Part shown: positions 32,061-40,184 of the stretch, in pieces | How positions within the stretch are numbered: the stretch's first letter is position 1 | Layout: each line of letters starts with the position of its first letter | DNA from: CAZPNX01 sp964588285 | Lineage (GTDB): Bacteria > Edwardsbacteria > AC1 > EtOH8 | NCBI GenBank assembly: GCA_964588285.1 | Contig: CAZPNX010000001.1 | Coordinates: 186,001-250,000, forward strand | DNA length: 64,000 nt | Direction of reading: 5' to 3' | Position numbers and translations under genes: made by a program | The notes under the pieces: model-generated | Told to the model about the DNA's origin: nothing | Seen by the model: the letters and a program-made list of their open reading frames with translations, nothing else | The model's database searches: none

Positions 32061-32987
32061 CTATTTATTTACCTGGAAGTTTCGGTCCCCCTTCTCCAGG
32101 AATCCCACGATCTGCCGCGCCGCGGCCAGCCCGGCGTTGATGTTGGCCTCCGATGTTTCTGCCCCCATCTTCTTAGTGGTGGCATGGTAGCGCATGCCCC
32201 ACTTCTCGGCCACTTCGGCGTGACAGTCCGGGGCCACATCGGTGGCGTACTTTAAGTCCTCCCGCTCGGCCATCACTTTCTTGAGGCCCTCCTCGTCAAT
32301 GACCTCTTTGCGTGCAGTGTTGATCAGGGCGGCTCCTTTTTTCATTTTGGAGAGCAGGTCGTAGCCGATGGATTTCTTGGTCTGGTCGTTGGCCGGAATG
32401 TGCAAGGAGACATAATCGCACTGGGCATAAAGGTCCTCCATCTTGTCGCAGACCTTGACCCCCTCTGCCTCCATCTTGGCCTTTTCTACGAACGGGTCGA
32501 AGGCCCAGACCTCCATTCCGAAGCCCTTGGCGATCCCGGCTACAAGTTTACCAACATTGCCGTAAGCGTGGATGCCGACCCTCTTGCCCTTGAGCTCCGA
32601 GCCGTTACCCTGAGTAAACTTGTTGCGGGCCATAAAAATCATCAGGCCGATGGCCAGCTCGGCCACGGCGTTGGAGTTCTGGCCCGGGGTGTTCATAGCG
32701 CAAATGCCCTTGGCGGTGGCGGCCGCTAAATCTATGTTGTCGTAGCCGGCCCCGGCCCGGACGATCACTTTAAGATTCTTGCCGGCCTCGATCACGGCGG
32801 CATCGGCCTTGTCCGAGCGGATGATCATGGCGTCAACTTCGGCCACCGCCTTCAGCAGGTCGGCCTTGTCGGTGTATTTTTCCAATTTTACCAGTTCGTA
32901 GCCGGCCTCGTTGAAGATCTTAGCGATGCCGTCCACCGCCATCTTGGCGAATGGTTTTTCGGTAGCTAAAAGGACTTTCTTGGCCAT
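32061..32987 (-). CDS. serA: D-3-phosphoglycerate dehydrogenase, short form
   Basis: 308 residues: catalytic and NAD-binding domains only, without the ACT or intervening regulatory domain of long SerA. Features: IVRAGAGYDNIDLAAA, nucleotide loop GNVGKLVAGIAKGFGMEVWAFDPF, INTARKEVIDEEGL and the Glu/His active pair. It oxidises 3-phosphoglycerate in serine synthesis, and the next step is catalysed by SerC encoded upstream. It starts 11 bases after hicA, with CGGAGG as ribosome site, so it appears to depend on the hicBA promoter. Lack of an ACT domain suggests no serine feedback. Confidence 0.93.
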   Translation of the reverse strand: MAKKVLLATEKPFAKMAVDGIAKIFNEAGYELVKLEKYTDKADLLKAVAEVDAMIIRSDKADAAVIEAGKNLKVIVRAGAGYDNIDLAAATAKGICAMNTPGQNSNAVAELAIGLMIFMARNKFTQGNGSELKGKRVGIHAYGNVGKLVAGIAKGFGMEVWAFDPFVEKAKMEAEGVKVCDKMEDLYAQCDYVSLHIPANDQTKKSIGYDLLSKMKKGAALINTARKEVIDEEGLKKVMAEREDLKYATDVAPDCHAEVAEKWGMRYHATTKKMGAETSEANINAGLAAARQIVGFLEKGDRNFQVNK

Positions 32988-32998
32988 GGTTTCCTCCG

Positions 32999-33175
32999 TT
33001 ATTGTGTCAATTCTTTGAGTATATGTCTGGCTAGGTATTCGTCTATCTCAGTATGCCTGGGCACGGTCTGCTTCTTGCCGGTCCTGGTATTCTGGTACAA
33101 GTCGTGTTTGGCCCCGCGTCTCACCATCTCACAGCCTATGCGGTGCAGGCGCTTCACCAGATCCCTCCGTTTCAT
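32999..33175 (-). CDS. hicA: HicA toxin between serC and serA
   Basis: 58 residues. It begins MKRRDLVKRLHRIGCEMVRR and continues GAKHDLYQNTRTGKKQTVPRHTEIDE. This is the HicA dsRNA-binding fold, with the catalytic histidine in AKHDLY. Its ATG overlaps the hicB stop (ATGA). It is of a different HicA subgroup from the one at 16596. It is the gene immediately before serA. Confidence 0.92.
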   Translation of the reverse strand: MKRRDLVKRLHRIGCEMVRRGAKHDLYQNTRTGKKQTVPRHTEIDEYLARHILKELTQ

Positions 33176-33369
33176 ACGGACAGGGCCAGCTCTTTAACCT
33201 TGTGATCTGCGGGCACGTCATCCAAGACCATCATCCGGTAAGCGTCACGCATGTTTTCCTCAAGTTCCTTCAAGGTCAAGCCCTGGGTCATGATCTCAGG
33301 GTATTCCACCAGTTTGCCGACCCAGAATTTCTTGCCCTTCCAGTACACCATATTAAGTTTTGTCTTCAC
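33172..33369 (-). CDS. hicB: HicB-like antitoxin
   Basis: 65 residues from a GTG with GAGGGTG upstream. HicB fold: YWKGKKFWVGKLVEYPEIMTQGLTLKELEENMRDAYRMMV. No separate DNA-binding domain is present. It forms a toxin-antitoxin pair with the overlapping hicA. It is preceded by its own promoter (33403) and the serC terminator. Confidence 0.9.
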   Translation of the reverse strand: MKTKLNMVYWKGKKFWVGKLVEYPEIMTQGLTLKELEENMRDAYRMMVLDDVPADHKVKELALSV

Positions 33370-33402
33370 TTTTCACCCTCAAAGAATTTTTTGGCACTAT
33401 CT

Positions 33403-33431
33403 ATGTTAGCAAAACCGGCTCTAAAAGTCAA
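33403..33431 (-). promoter_or_regulatory. sigma-70 promoter for hicB-hicA-serA
   Basis: TTGACT (33426-33431), 17-base spacer, TAACAT (33403-33408), 34 bases before the hicB GTG and directly after the serC terminator. No other promoter fits before serA. Confidence 0.75.
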
Positions 33432-33433
33432 CT

Positions 33434-33466
33434 AAAAAGCCGACCCGCCTAAAAGACGGATCGGCT
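33434..33466 (-). terminator. intrinsic terminator of serC
   Basis: 12-bp stem with two G-T pairs (AGCCGATCCGTC with GGCGGGTCGGCT), 5-base loop, then TTTTTAG on the minus strand, 61 bases beyond the serC stop. Confidence 0.88.
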
Positions 33467-33526
33467 ATGCCTTGTTTATCAAACCTAATCAATATGATAT
33501 GTTTTTTTTAGCGCACCAAGATATGT

Positions 33527-34615
33527 CTATGAATTCGCTTTTTCGAACCTCTTAATGAAATCCACCAGCTTCTCCACCCCCTCTATGGGCATGGCGTTAT
33601 AGATGCTGGCCCGCATCCCGCCGGTCTTGCGGTGGCCGGATAGGGTCACCAGGCCCTCGGCCTCGGCCTCCTTAAGGAATTTCTTGTCAAGATCCTCGGA
33701 CTCGGTGCGGAAGGGGACGTTCATTATGGAACGGTCCTCCTTCTTTGGCACGTGGCATTTGAACATCTTGGAGTTGTCCAGGCACTCGTAGAGCATGGCC
33801 GCCTTCTGCTGGTTGATCTTATAAATATACGACAGACCTCCTTTGGCCAAAAGGTCCTCGCAAACCAGTTTGACAATATAAACAGCGTAGCACGGCGGGG
33901 TGTTGAACATTGAGCCGTTGTCGGCATGGGTCTTATACTTGAGCATGGTCGGGGTCTCGGGCCGGCAGCGCTCGATCATGTCGTCGCGGATGATGACCAC
34001 GGTCACCCCGGCCGGTCCCATGTTCTTCTGGGCTCCGGCGTAGATCAGGGCGAATTGGGAGACATCCACCGGTTTGGACAGGATGTCCGACGACATGTCG
34101 CAGACCAGGGGCACGCCCTTGGTATCGGGCATGGCCTTCCAGGAGGTGCCGAAGATGGTGTTGTTGCTGGTGATGTGGAAGTAGTCGGCATCGGCCCTGA
34201 ATTCGGAAGGTTTCAATTCGGGCAAATAGCTGAAGGCCTTGTCCTCGGAGCTGGCCACCACCTTGACGTCGCCGAAGCGCTTGGCCTCGTTGATGGCCTT
34301 GGTCGACCACTCGCCGGTGTTGACATAGTCGGCCTTGTTGGACTTCACCAGGAAGTTCAGCGGCACCATGGCGAACTGAGTGGAGGCCCCGCCCTGCAGG
34401 AACAGCACCTTGTAGTTGGCCGGGATGTTCATCAAATCCCTAATGGCCTTCTCGGCTCCGTCGATGATCGACTGGTAGACCTTGGAGCGGTGGCTCATCT
34501 CCATCACCGACATGCCTGATCCCTGGTAATCCAGCATCTCCTCGGCGGCTTTCTTCAACACCGCCTCGGGCAGCATCCCCGGCCCGGCCGAAAAATTGTA
34601 GACCTTGCGCGCCAT
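33527..34615 (-). CDS. serC: phosphoserine aminotransferase
   Basis: 362 residues. The start is VYNFSAGPGMLPEAVL; PLP lysine lies in YAGAQKNMGPAGVT; other family motifs are GTSWKAMPDT, VCDMSSDILSKPVD and GGMRASIYNAMPIEGV. It converts 3-phosphohydroxypyruvate to phosphoserine with glutamate. It lies upstream of serA in the pathway's operon order but is separated by a terminator and hicBA. Full length for the enzyme. Confidence 0.96.
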   Translation of the reverse strand: MARKVYNFSAGPGMLPEAVLKKAAEEMLDYQGSGMSVMEMSHRSKVYQSIIDGAEKAIRDLMNIPANYKVLFLQGGASTQFAMVPLNFLVKSNKADYVNTGEWSTKAINEAKRFGDVKVVASSEDKAFSYLPELKPSEFRADADYFHITSNNTIFGTSWKAMPDTKGVPLVCDMSSDILSKPVDVSQFALIYAGAQKNMGPAGVTVVIIRDDMIERCRPETPTMLKYKTHADNGSMFNTPPCYAVYIVKLVCEDLLAKGGLSYIYKINQQKAAMLYECLDNSKMFKCHVPKKEDRSIMNVPFRTESEDLDKKFLKEAEAEGLVTLSGHRKTGGMRASIYNAMPIEGVEKLVDFIKRFEKANS

Positions 34616-34661
34616 TTTACCTCCTTGATATTAGATATTAATACTATCGACTTCTTGCCCG

Positions 34662-34698
34662 CCAGACGAAGCTCCGTCATCCCAGGAGCGTAGTCTGG
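34662..34698 (-). repeat. imperfect palindrome abutting tRNA-Ala 3' end
   Basis: Fourteen-base arms CCAGACGAAGCTCC and GGAGCGTAGTCTGG pair at 12 of 14 positions. They overlap the encoded CCA of tRNA-Ala. No T-run follows, so it is a repeat or processing element rather than a clear terminator. Confidence 0.55.
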
Positions 34699-34771
34699 TG
34701 GAGCTGATGGGATTCGAACCCACTACCTACGCGATGCGAACGCGCCGCTCTACCAACTGAGCTACAGCCCC
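34696..34771 (-). tRNA. tRNA-Ala (anticodon CGC)
   Basis: Acceptor GGGGCTG/CAGCTCC (one G-T pair), D-arm with AGCTCAGTTGGTAGAGC, anticodon stem GCGCG/CGCGT with loop TTCGCAT (anticodon CGC, reads GCG), T-loop GGGTTCGAATCCC and encoded CCA at 34696-34698. A second copy of its 5' end lies 71 bases upstream (34831-34848). Confidence 0.97.
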
Positions 34772-34850
34772 ACGCTTGACCCCTTGCTGTGCCTGGCTCC
34801 CTGCGTCCTGCCCTGAGCGAAGTCGAAGGAAGCTACAGCCCCACACTTAT
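34772..34850. repeat. partial tRNA-Ala 5' copy with a CTGAGC...CGAAGG repeat
   Basis: 34831-34848 repeats tRNA-Ala 34760-34777 (AGCTACAGCCCCAC and flank) at 17 of 18 bases. The 53 bases between contain CCCTGAGCGAAGTCGAAGGA (34811-34830). This parallels the partial tRNA-Pro copy at 2112-2160. Confidence 0.65.
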
Positions 34851-34920
34851 ACAAAAATTAAAAATTCAAATATCAAAATTCAAAATCATGCTTTCCTGGT
34901 AGAACGTGACTGGAGAAAAT

Positions 34921-35601
34921 TTATTCCCCCTGGGGCTTCGGCTCGACGTCGCTTTCCAGAGGCACCAGCTGGGCCACCTTGGTGGTTGAGTATTTGTCCA
35001 CTATCTGCTGGTAGTATCCGGTGGCCAGCGCCGGCTGCTCCCGCTTCATATACTTGCGGGCCTGCTCCAGAAGCCTGGCGGCCTCCAGGTCGGCCGGGTC
35101 CTCGGAGAGGACTCCGACCTTGACCCAGCCCTTCTTGTTTCGCAGGAACTCGCACTCGTAGAACCCGTCCTTCTCCTTGTAGATCCAGACGATGGTGCCG
35201 GGCTGGGCGTAGGGCGTGTCCACCAACGCCCCGCGGCTGGAGATGTCGGGCCTGAGGAACACCTGGGCCGCCTCGGTCATCACCGCCATCTTCTCCACCC
35301 CCAGGCGGATCATGTCGGTCTTGATCCAACCCTCCTTGTCATCGGAAAGCCTGATCTTGGTCCAGCCGGTGGTGTCGCCTAAAATCTTCACCTTCTCCCC
35401 CCTGTCGACCGAGGTGAAGACATTCCCCTTGAGCGTCTTGTCGTCCGAAGGCTGCTTGCGGATGCCGATGCCGTCATAGGCCACCAAGGCGGTCGGGGCC
35501 GTGGATGTCGGGATCGTCTGTTGCGCCTGTTCGGGCGCTTTTTGGCCGGTGCAGCCGACAAGGGTCAGCAGGCTTAACGTAAGAGCCGTCCAACTCTTCA
35601 T
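34921..35601 (-). CDS. SH3-domain lipoprotein
   Basis: 226 residues from the ATG at 35601. Lipoprotein signal peptide with lipobox LVGC (about Cys16). Two bacterial SH3 modules (about 45-100 YDGIGIRKQPS... GWTKIRLSDDKEGWIKTD, and 108-170 AAQVFLRPDIS... GFYECEFLRNKKGWVKV) precede a helical tail. Such modules bind peptidoglycan or proteins. No enzymatic domain. A lone gene after tRNA-Ala. Confidence 0.78.
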   Translation of the reverse strand: MKSWTALTLSLLTLVGCTGQKAPEQAQQTIPTSTAPTALVAYDGIGIRKQPSDDKTLKGNVFTSVDRGEKVKILGDTTGWTKIRLSDDKEGWIKTDMIRLGVEKMAVMTEAAQVFLRPDISSRGALVDTPYAQPGTIVWIYKEKDGFYECEFLRNKKGWVKVGVLSEDPADLEAARLLEQARKYMKREQPALATGYYQQIVDKYSTTKVAQLVPLESDVEPKPQGE

Positions 35602-35676
35602 TTTCCCTCCGTTTGTTCTTCTTGTCAAGTATTGTATCAAAAAAGTGAGCATTATTCAATGGCTTTCCCGATGGCT

Positions 35677-36954
35677 CTAAGGCAGGACTGTCAGCCGGGT
35701 CGTCATCCTCCTGTCGAACCCGACACTCACAAAATAGACTCCTGGCGAAAGGCCTGTGGTGGGCATCAAGGCCGGGCATCCGATCTCAAGCTTCAACATC
35801 CTGAGGAACCTGCCGCCGGCATCGTACAAACGCACCTCGGCCATACCCGGGGCGCAATCCAAGACAGCCGCCGTGCCCCGGGGACAAGGATTCGGATATA
35901 GCCGCAAATGGCCTTTCCTGGAGGTCGGGACTGACGGTTCTGAAGCAATACCGGTCAGCGGAGATGAATCGAACAACACATCGTTGTCATTGTCGTAGTC
36001 GTTGGCATACGCCCAAGCCAGGCCCAGGCGGCCTTCGAAAAGAAGCGGGCAGGGCTGGGTGTTGTGGTGCATTGTTCCATTAAAGGTCAGCTGCTGCTCC
36101 GGCTGCCAGGAGACGCCGTCGGCCGAGCGGCGGCGGCATAGGTTGTAGGCATCGTAGGGGGCCGCCTGGTACTTGGCGTAATAGACCACATAGCCGCTGT
36201 CCGGGACATAGAGGCACCGGGCGTCGTGGGAGTTCTGGTTGGTGGTCAGCCTTACTGAGTCTGTCCAGTTTGTCAAATCGGTGGAGCGGCGAATGAATAT
36301 GTCGATTTGCGTGGACGACCCGCCGCTCTGCCGTTGGAAGGCCGCCAGATAAGTCCCGTCCGGGTGCTTCATGATCCGCGGCCGATAGGCCCGGTAATTG
36401 ACCGGCCGGCGCAAGGTGTCCCAGTCTCCGCCCTTGGGCCGATACGAGACATAGGCTCCTCCGGCGGTCCCCGAGCCCCCCCGGTAGATCATGGTCAGAG
36501 AGCTGTCCGGCTCAAAGATCACCGTAGGATCGTAGCAATTCACACTGCTGCCCCATCCCAGTGAAACCTCCCCCTGGGCCGTCCAGTTCAAACCGTCAAG
36601 CGACCAGGCGGTCTGTATGCGGTAGTATCCCGTAGCGTTGGAGGCGAACCAAAGCCTGATGGTATCGTCCGGCAGCTCCAGGGCGGCGATGGTGGCCTGG
36701 TCGGCCGCGCCTCCGATCGCCATGGCCGGTATGCTCCAGCTGGCGCCGCCGTCAGAGGAAAAGGAAACGTAGACATCGGTGGCATTCCAGCTTCCATATG
36801 GATTGCGGGCGATGGCCGCCATCAATCGGCCGTCGGAGAGTTTTATAATGCGCCCTTCGGTGTCGTTGGCGGTTCCGCCGGCGATGATGGTGGCTGCCCC
36901 GGCGGTCAAGGAAAGCAAGAAAGGCAGAAGTATTGTCGAGGATTTTTTTATCAT
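35677..36954 (-). CDS. sialidase-like exported protein with C-terminal sorting domain
   Basis: 425 residues. Signal peptide, then a six-bladed sialidase-like propeller with Asp-box repeats (FSSDGGASWS, ADGVSWQP) and strand patterns typical of BNR/glycosidase family 33-like proteins. The catalytic Arg triad and Glu/Tyr pair are not all identifiable. Residues 350-425 match a T9SS-like C-terminal domain (LYPNPCPRGTAAVLD, VRLYDAGGRFLRML, LSPGVYFVSV). It is a likely cargo of the PorU/PorV system encoded at 52-63 kb. Its stop lies just after the SH3 lipoprotein start region. Confidence 0.72.
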   Translation of the reverse strand: MIKKSSTILLPFLLSLTAGAATIIAGGTANDTEGRIIKLSDGRLMAAIARNPYGSWNATDVYVSFSSDGGASWSIPAMAIGGAADQATIAALELPDDTIRLWFASNATGYYRIQTAWSLDGLNWTAQGEVSLGWGSSVNCYDPTVIFEPDSSLTMIYRGGSGTAGGAYVSYRPKGGDWDTLRRPVNYRAYRPRIMKHPDGTYLAAFQRQSGGSSTQIDIFIRRSTDLTNWTDSVRLTTNQNSHDARCLYVPDSGYVVYYAKYQAAPYDAYNLCRRRSADGVSWQPEQQLTFNGTMHHNTQPCPLLFEGRLGLAWAYANDYDNDNDVLFDSSPLTGIASEPSVPTSRKGHLRLYPNPCPRGTAAVLDCAPGMAEVRLYDAGGRFLRMLKLEIGCPALMPTTGLSPGVYFVSVGFDRRMTTRLTVLP

Positions 36955-38057
36955 CTTCTCCTCCGGTAGCTGACAACCGCATCGCTCAAACGCCTTATCG
37001 CCGATGAAAACCGTCCGGCATCGCCTCCGAAACCCACCCGGAACCTGGACCGGTCACCGAAGAAACTGCCAGGAACCACGTAGACCCGGTGACGCAAGGC
37101 GGCATATTCGCAGAACGGCCCGGCGTCGCTCACTCCCCTAAGGCTGGGAAACCAGATGCTGCCGTGCTCCGGAATTTTACCATCAATAATTCTGCCGTCG
37201 AACAGCGGCTCCATAATACGGCGGATGGTCTTTCGGTTGCCTTCTACGATAGCAACACTGCGATCGGCGTAACTCCTGAGGTTAGAGAATACTACCGCCG
37301 ACAGCGATTCCAGAAAGCGCGAGCCGTTGCCGTCGCTAAGCACGAAAAGCCGGGTTACGCGCTCGATGGTTTTGATGTCGGCCATCACCCAGCCGCACTC
37401 CAGGTGGCTAAGCCCGTAGGACTTGGAAAGACTGCCGGTGGAAATGAATAGCGGATCGACGGCGGATGCCGGCTTGGGCCTTTCTGGACCCAGGTCACGG
37501 AAGACCTCGTCCACCAGCACCCGGGTACGGCGGTTTCTCCTGCCCACCGCCCGGGCAATAGACTCCAGGTCGCCTTCAGCAAGCAAAGCGCCGCTGGGAT
37601 TGTGCAGGTTAGTGAGGAGGACCAGGCTGGTGCCTCGGTCCACCAGACGCGAAAGCTCGTCCGGATCAACCCGATAATCAGGCGGCCGGCGCGCGATCCA
37701 CTTTATTCCGGCGCCAATCAACTGGGCCGCCTGCCACATCGGCTGATAGCAGGGCTTCTCGCAGATCACCGAATCTCCCGGCCCCACCAGCGACATGATC
37801 ACCAGGTAATTGGCGTTGGTGCAGCCGTTGGTCAAAAGGATATTTTCCGGCCTGATCCGATAACGCCGGGCGATCCGTTCCTTGAGCACCGGATGGCCCC
37901 AGTCGTTGTTGTGCGACTGAAGCTTCCTCAATTCGTCCCAGTTAGCCTTGATGTCTTTCTCCAGCATTTCCAGAGGCTCGCAGACGTTGCTGGAGATAAG
38001 AGAATGGGCGCTCCGGCTTTTGGCCAGCCTGGCGTCCAGGTCCTTGAACCAGGTCAA
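36951..38057 (-). CDS. PLP-dependent class I/II aminotransferase
   Basis: About 368 residues from the TTG at 38057, chosen because the upstream frame is a repeat and non-homologous. Family features: LQSHNNDWGHPVLKERIA, TNGCTNANYLVI, HNPSGALLAEG, VDEVF and the PLP lysine region STGSLSKSYGLSHLECGW. The substrate is unknown. Its 5' end abuts a palindromic repeat (38076-38132), so the original start may have been altered. It overlaps the sialidase-like gene by 4 bases. Confidence 0.75.
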   Translation of the reverse strand: MTWFKDLDARLAKSRSAHSLISSNVCEPLEMLEKDIKANWDELRKLQSHNNDWGHPVLKERIARRYRIRPENILLTNGCTNANYLVIMSLVGPGDSVICEKPCYQPMWQAAQLIGAGIKWIARRPPDYRVDPDELSRLVDRGTSLVLLTNLHNPSGALLAEGDLESIARAVGRRNRRTRVLVDEVFRDLGPERPKPASAVDPLFISTGSLSKSYGLSHLECGWVMADIKTIERVTRLFVLSDGNGSRFLESLSAVVFSNLRSYADRSVAIVEGNRKTIRRIMEPLFDGRIIDGKIPEHGSIWFPSLRGVSDAGPFCEYAALRHRVYVVPGSFFGDRSRFRVGFGGDAGRFSSAIRRLSDAVVSYRRRR

Positions 38058-38075
38058 GTAGTCTTTCGTATTTTC

Positions 38076-38132
38076 ACCATTAAGACACCAAGGCACGAAA
38101 AATATACCTTGGCGTTTTTGTGTCTTTGTGTT
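38076..38132. repeat. palindromic CACCAAGGCACGAAAA repeat
   Basis: GACACCAAGGCACGAAAA on the left and CTTGGCGTTTTTGTGTC on the right form an imperfect inverted repeat. It spans the junction between the zinc-ribbon stop codon (38132) and the aminotransferase 5' end. The motif is widely seen in environmental genomes, and related sequences occur at 40112-40181 and 28182-28213. Confidence 0.6.
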
Positions 38133-38785
38133 TATAAGTTTTCGGCCTTCGCCCCGCACTCCGGGCAGAACTTGGCCCCGGGCTCCATCTTGGCGCCGCA
38201 CTTGGCGCACTTGATATCGACCTGAATGGGCGCGCCGCACTCGGGACAGAACTTGGAGGGTTTGGACAGCGGCTTCTCGCACTTGGGGCAGGTGGCCCGA
38301 ATGCCCTTCCGCCAGTTCTCCTCGCCCAGCTTCTTGTCCTCCTCGGCCATCTTGGCGTGGGCCCACACCTCCTCCACCGACCGGCTGGCCTGGGCGGCCG
38401 CCATCTCCACCCCCAGGTCCGGAGCACATTCCTTGCACAAACCCTTCTTCGAGTTCCAGCAGGCCTTGCGGCACACCCAAACGGAACAGCGGGGACACTG
38501 GATGAACTCGGGCTTCATCTCCTGGGTGGCCTCGACGAAGGCCTTGTCGTGGGCCTTCTCCCAGGCGGCCGACTTGACCTGATGCCCAACGCTTGATGCC
38601 CGGCCCAAGGCCCCGCCCAGAAGGCTTCCGGCGATATCCAGCAGGCCCGAAGCCTTCCCCAGCAAAAACTCCTTAAAGGTGCTGCGGTATCCGGTGCCGC
38701 AGCGGTTGCAGGAGAACTCGAATTGAAAGCCGTTGTCGGTCGAGAGGTCGGAATGATTTTTAATGAATTCGATCTTGTCGGACAT
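38132..38785 (-). CDS. multi-zinc-ribbon protein, unknown function
   Basis: 217 residues. An N-terminal CNRCGTGYRSTFKEF ribbon and a central CPRCSVWVCRKACWNSKKGLCKEC cluster are followed by C-terminal double zinc ribbons (CPKCEKPLSKPSKFCPECG; CAKCGAKMEPGAKFCPECG). A glycine-rich hydrophobic stretch about residues 42-60 (ASGLLDIAGSLLGGALGRAS) is not long enough for a stable membrane helix. I cannot assign a function. Confidence 0.75.
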   Translation of the reverse strand: MSDKIEFIKNHSDLSTDNGFQFEFSCNRCGTGYRSTFKEFLLGKASGLLDIAGSLLGGALGRASSVGHQVKSAAWEKAHDKAFVEATQEMKPEFIQCPRCSVWVCRKACWNSKKGLCKECAPDLGVEMAAAQASRSVEEVWAHAKMAEEDKKLGEENWRKGIRATCPKCEKPLSKPSKFCPECGAPIQVDIKCAKCGAKMEPGAKFCPECGAKAENL

Positions 38786-38924
38786 ATAACATATATCCTA
38801 TATATTTTACGACATGTCTGCTGATCCCCGGTCGTTGCCATGCCGAGGCGATTCCCTGCCCGATGCGCTGGGATCATTCTTCAACCTGCGAGGCACAAAG
38901 CCGTATCAGGATGATATTCGAAGG

Positions 38925-40082
38925 TTACTTCAGGGCTTTCTCGATGCGGTCGCAGGCCTGGCCCAGGTTCTCCACGGTGTTGGCGTAGGAGAAGCGCACG
39001 TAGCCCTCCCCCCGGGCCCCGAAGTTGGCCCCGGCCAGGGCGCAGACCTGGCACTGGTTGAGCAGGAAGTCGGTGAAACTGCGCGAGTCCATCCCGGTCT
39101 TCTTTATGTTGACGAACACGTAGAAAGCCCCGGCCGGGGTCCGGCACGACAGCTTCGGTATCCGGTTTATACGCTCGACTATAAAATCCCTCCTTTTTCT
39201 GAACTCGTCCACCATTTCGTCAACCGCCCCCTGCGGCCCCCGGAGGGCCTCGATGCATGCGGATTGAGCAAAGGTGCAGGTACAGGAGTTGATGTTGGTC
39301 ATCAGCTGGGACATGTGCTCCACCAGGGCCGGCGGCATGATGCCGTAGCCCACCCGCCATCCGGTCATGGCGTAGGTCTTGGAGTAGCCGTTGAGGATGA
39401 TGGTCCTATCCAACATGCCCGGGAACTGGGCGATGCTCTCGAACCGGCCCTGGTAGATCATCCGGTCGTAGATCTCGTCGGCTAAAACAGGGACGTCGAG
39501 AGAGGCCGAGATGTCGGCTACTTCCTTCAGGTCCTCCTTGGTCAGGATGCCGCCGGTGGGATTGTGGGGCGAGTTGATGATTATCAGCCGGGTCTTCTTG
39601 GTCACTTTTCTCCGGAGCTCGTCCAGGTCCATGCGGAAGTCGTTCTCCTCGCGCAGGGCCACCGGCACCGGCACCGCCCCGTTGAACTTGACCATGGACT
39701 GGTAGATGGGGAAGCCGGGGTCGGGCACTATGCACTCGTCGCCCTCGTTGAGGAGCGCGGTGATGGCGAAGGACATGATGGGCTTGGCCCCGGGGGTGAC
39801 CACCACCATGTCCGGGGTGATCTTAACCCCGATGTGTTTCGAATAATACTCGGCGATGGCCTGGCGATGGGCCGGCAGTCCGGCCGAGGGACCGTAATGG
39901 GTCTGTCCTTGGTCCAGGGCACGCTTGGCCGCCTCCTTGATGTTCTGCGGAGTGTCGAAGTCCGGCTCCCCTATCTCCAGATGTATTACCTTCTGGCCCT
40001 CGGCCTCCAACTTTTTGGCCTTGGCCATCATCTCGAAGGCGGTCTCGACCTTGAGCCGCTGCATCCGCTCCGCGAATATCAT
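38925..40082 (-). CDS. class I aspartate/aromatic aminotransferase
   Basis: 385 residues. Features: IHLEIGEPDFDTPQNIKEAA, YGPSAGLPAHRQAIAEYY, NSPHNPTGGILTKEDL, VLADEIYDRM and the PLP lysine in LNGYSKTYAMTGWRVGYG. It is most like AspB-type aminotransferases of wide specificity. No pathway gene is adjacent that would define the substrate. Confidence 0.9.
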   Translation of the reverse strand: MIFAERMQRLKVETAFEMMAKAKKLEAEGQKVIHLEIGEPDFDTPQNIKEAAKRALDQGQTHYGPSAGLPAHRQAIAEYYSKHIGVKITPDMVVVTPGAKPIMSFAITALLNEGDECIVPDPGFPIYQSMVKFNGAVPVPVALREENDFRMDLDELRRKVTKKTRLIIINSPHNPTGGILTKEDLKEVADISASLDVPVLADEIYDRMIYQGRFESIAQFPGMLDRTIILNGYSKTYAMTGWRVGYGIMPPALVEHMSQLMTNINSCTCTFAQSACIEALRGPQGAVDEMVDEFRKRRDFIVERINRIPKLSCRTPAGAFYVFVNIKKTGMDSRSFTDFLLNQCQVCALAGANFGARGEGYVRFSYANTVENLGQACDRIEKALK

Positions 40083-40111
40083 GTCATGACCTTTCGATGG
40101 TATTCAATCTA

Positions 40112-40181
40112 TGCCACAGAGACACTGAGGCACCGAGACCTTGATGAGATGGCGCTCTGTGTCTCCGTGCCTCCGTGGCGA
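40112..40181. repeat. palindromic CACAGAGACACTGAGG repeat
   Basis: Arms of about 25 bases (GCCACAGAGACACTGAGG on the left) pair at about 20 of 25 positions around a 12-base centre (40141-40152). It fills the gap between the aminotransferase start and the GDT1-family stop. Confidence 0.75.
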
Positions 40182-40184
40182 ATT

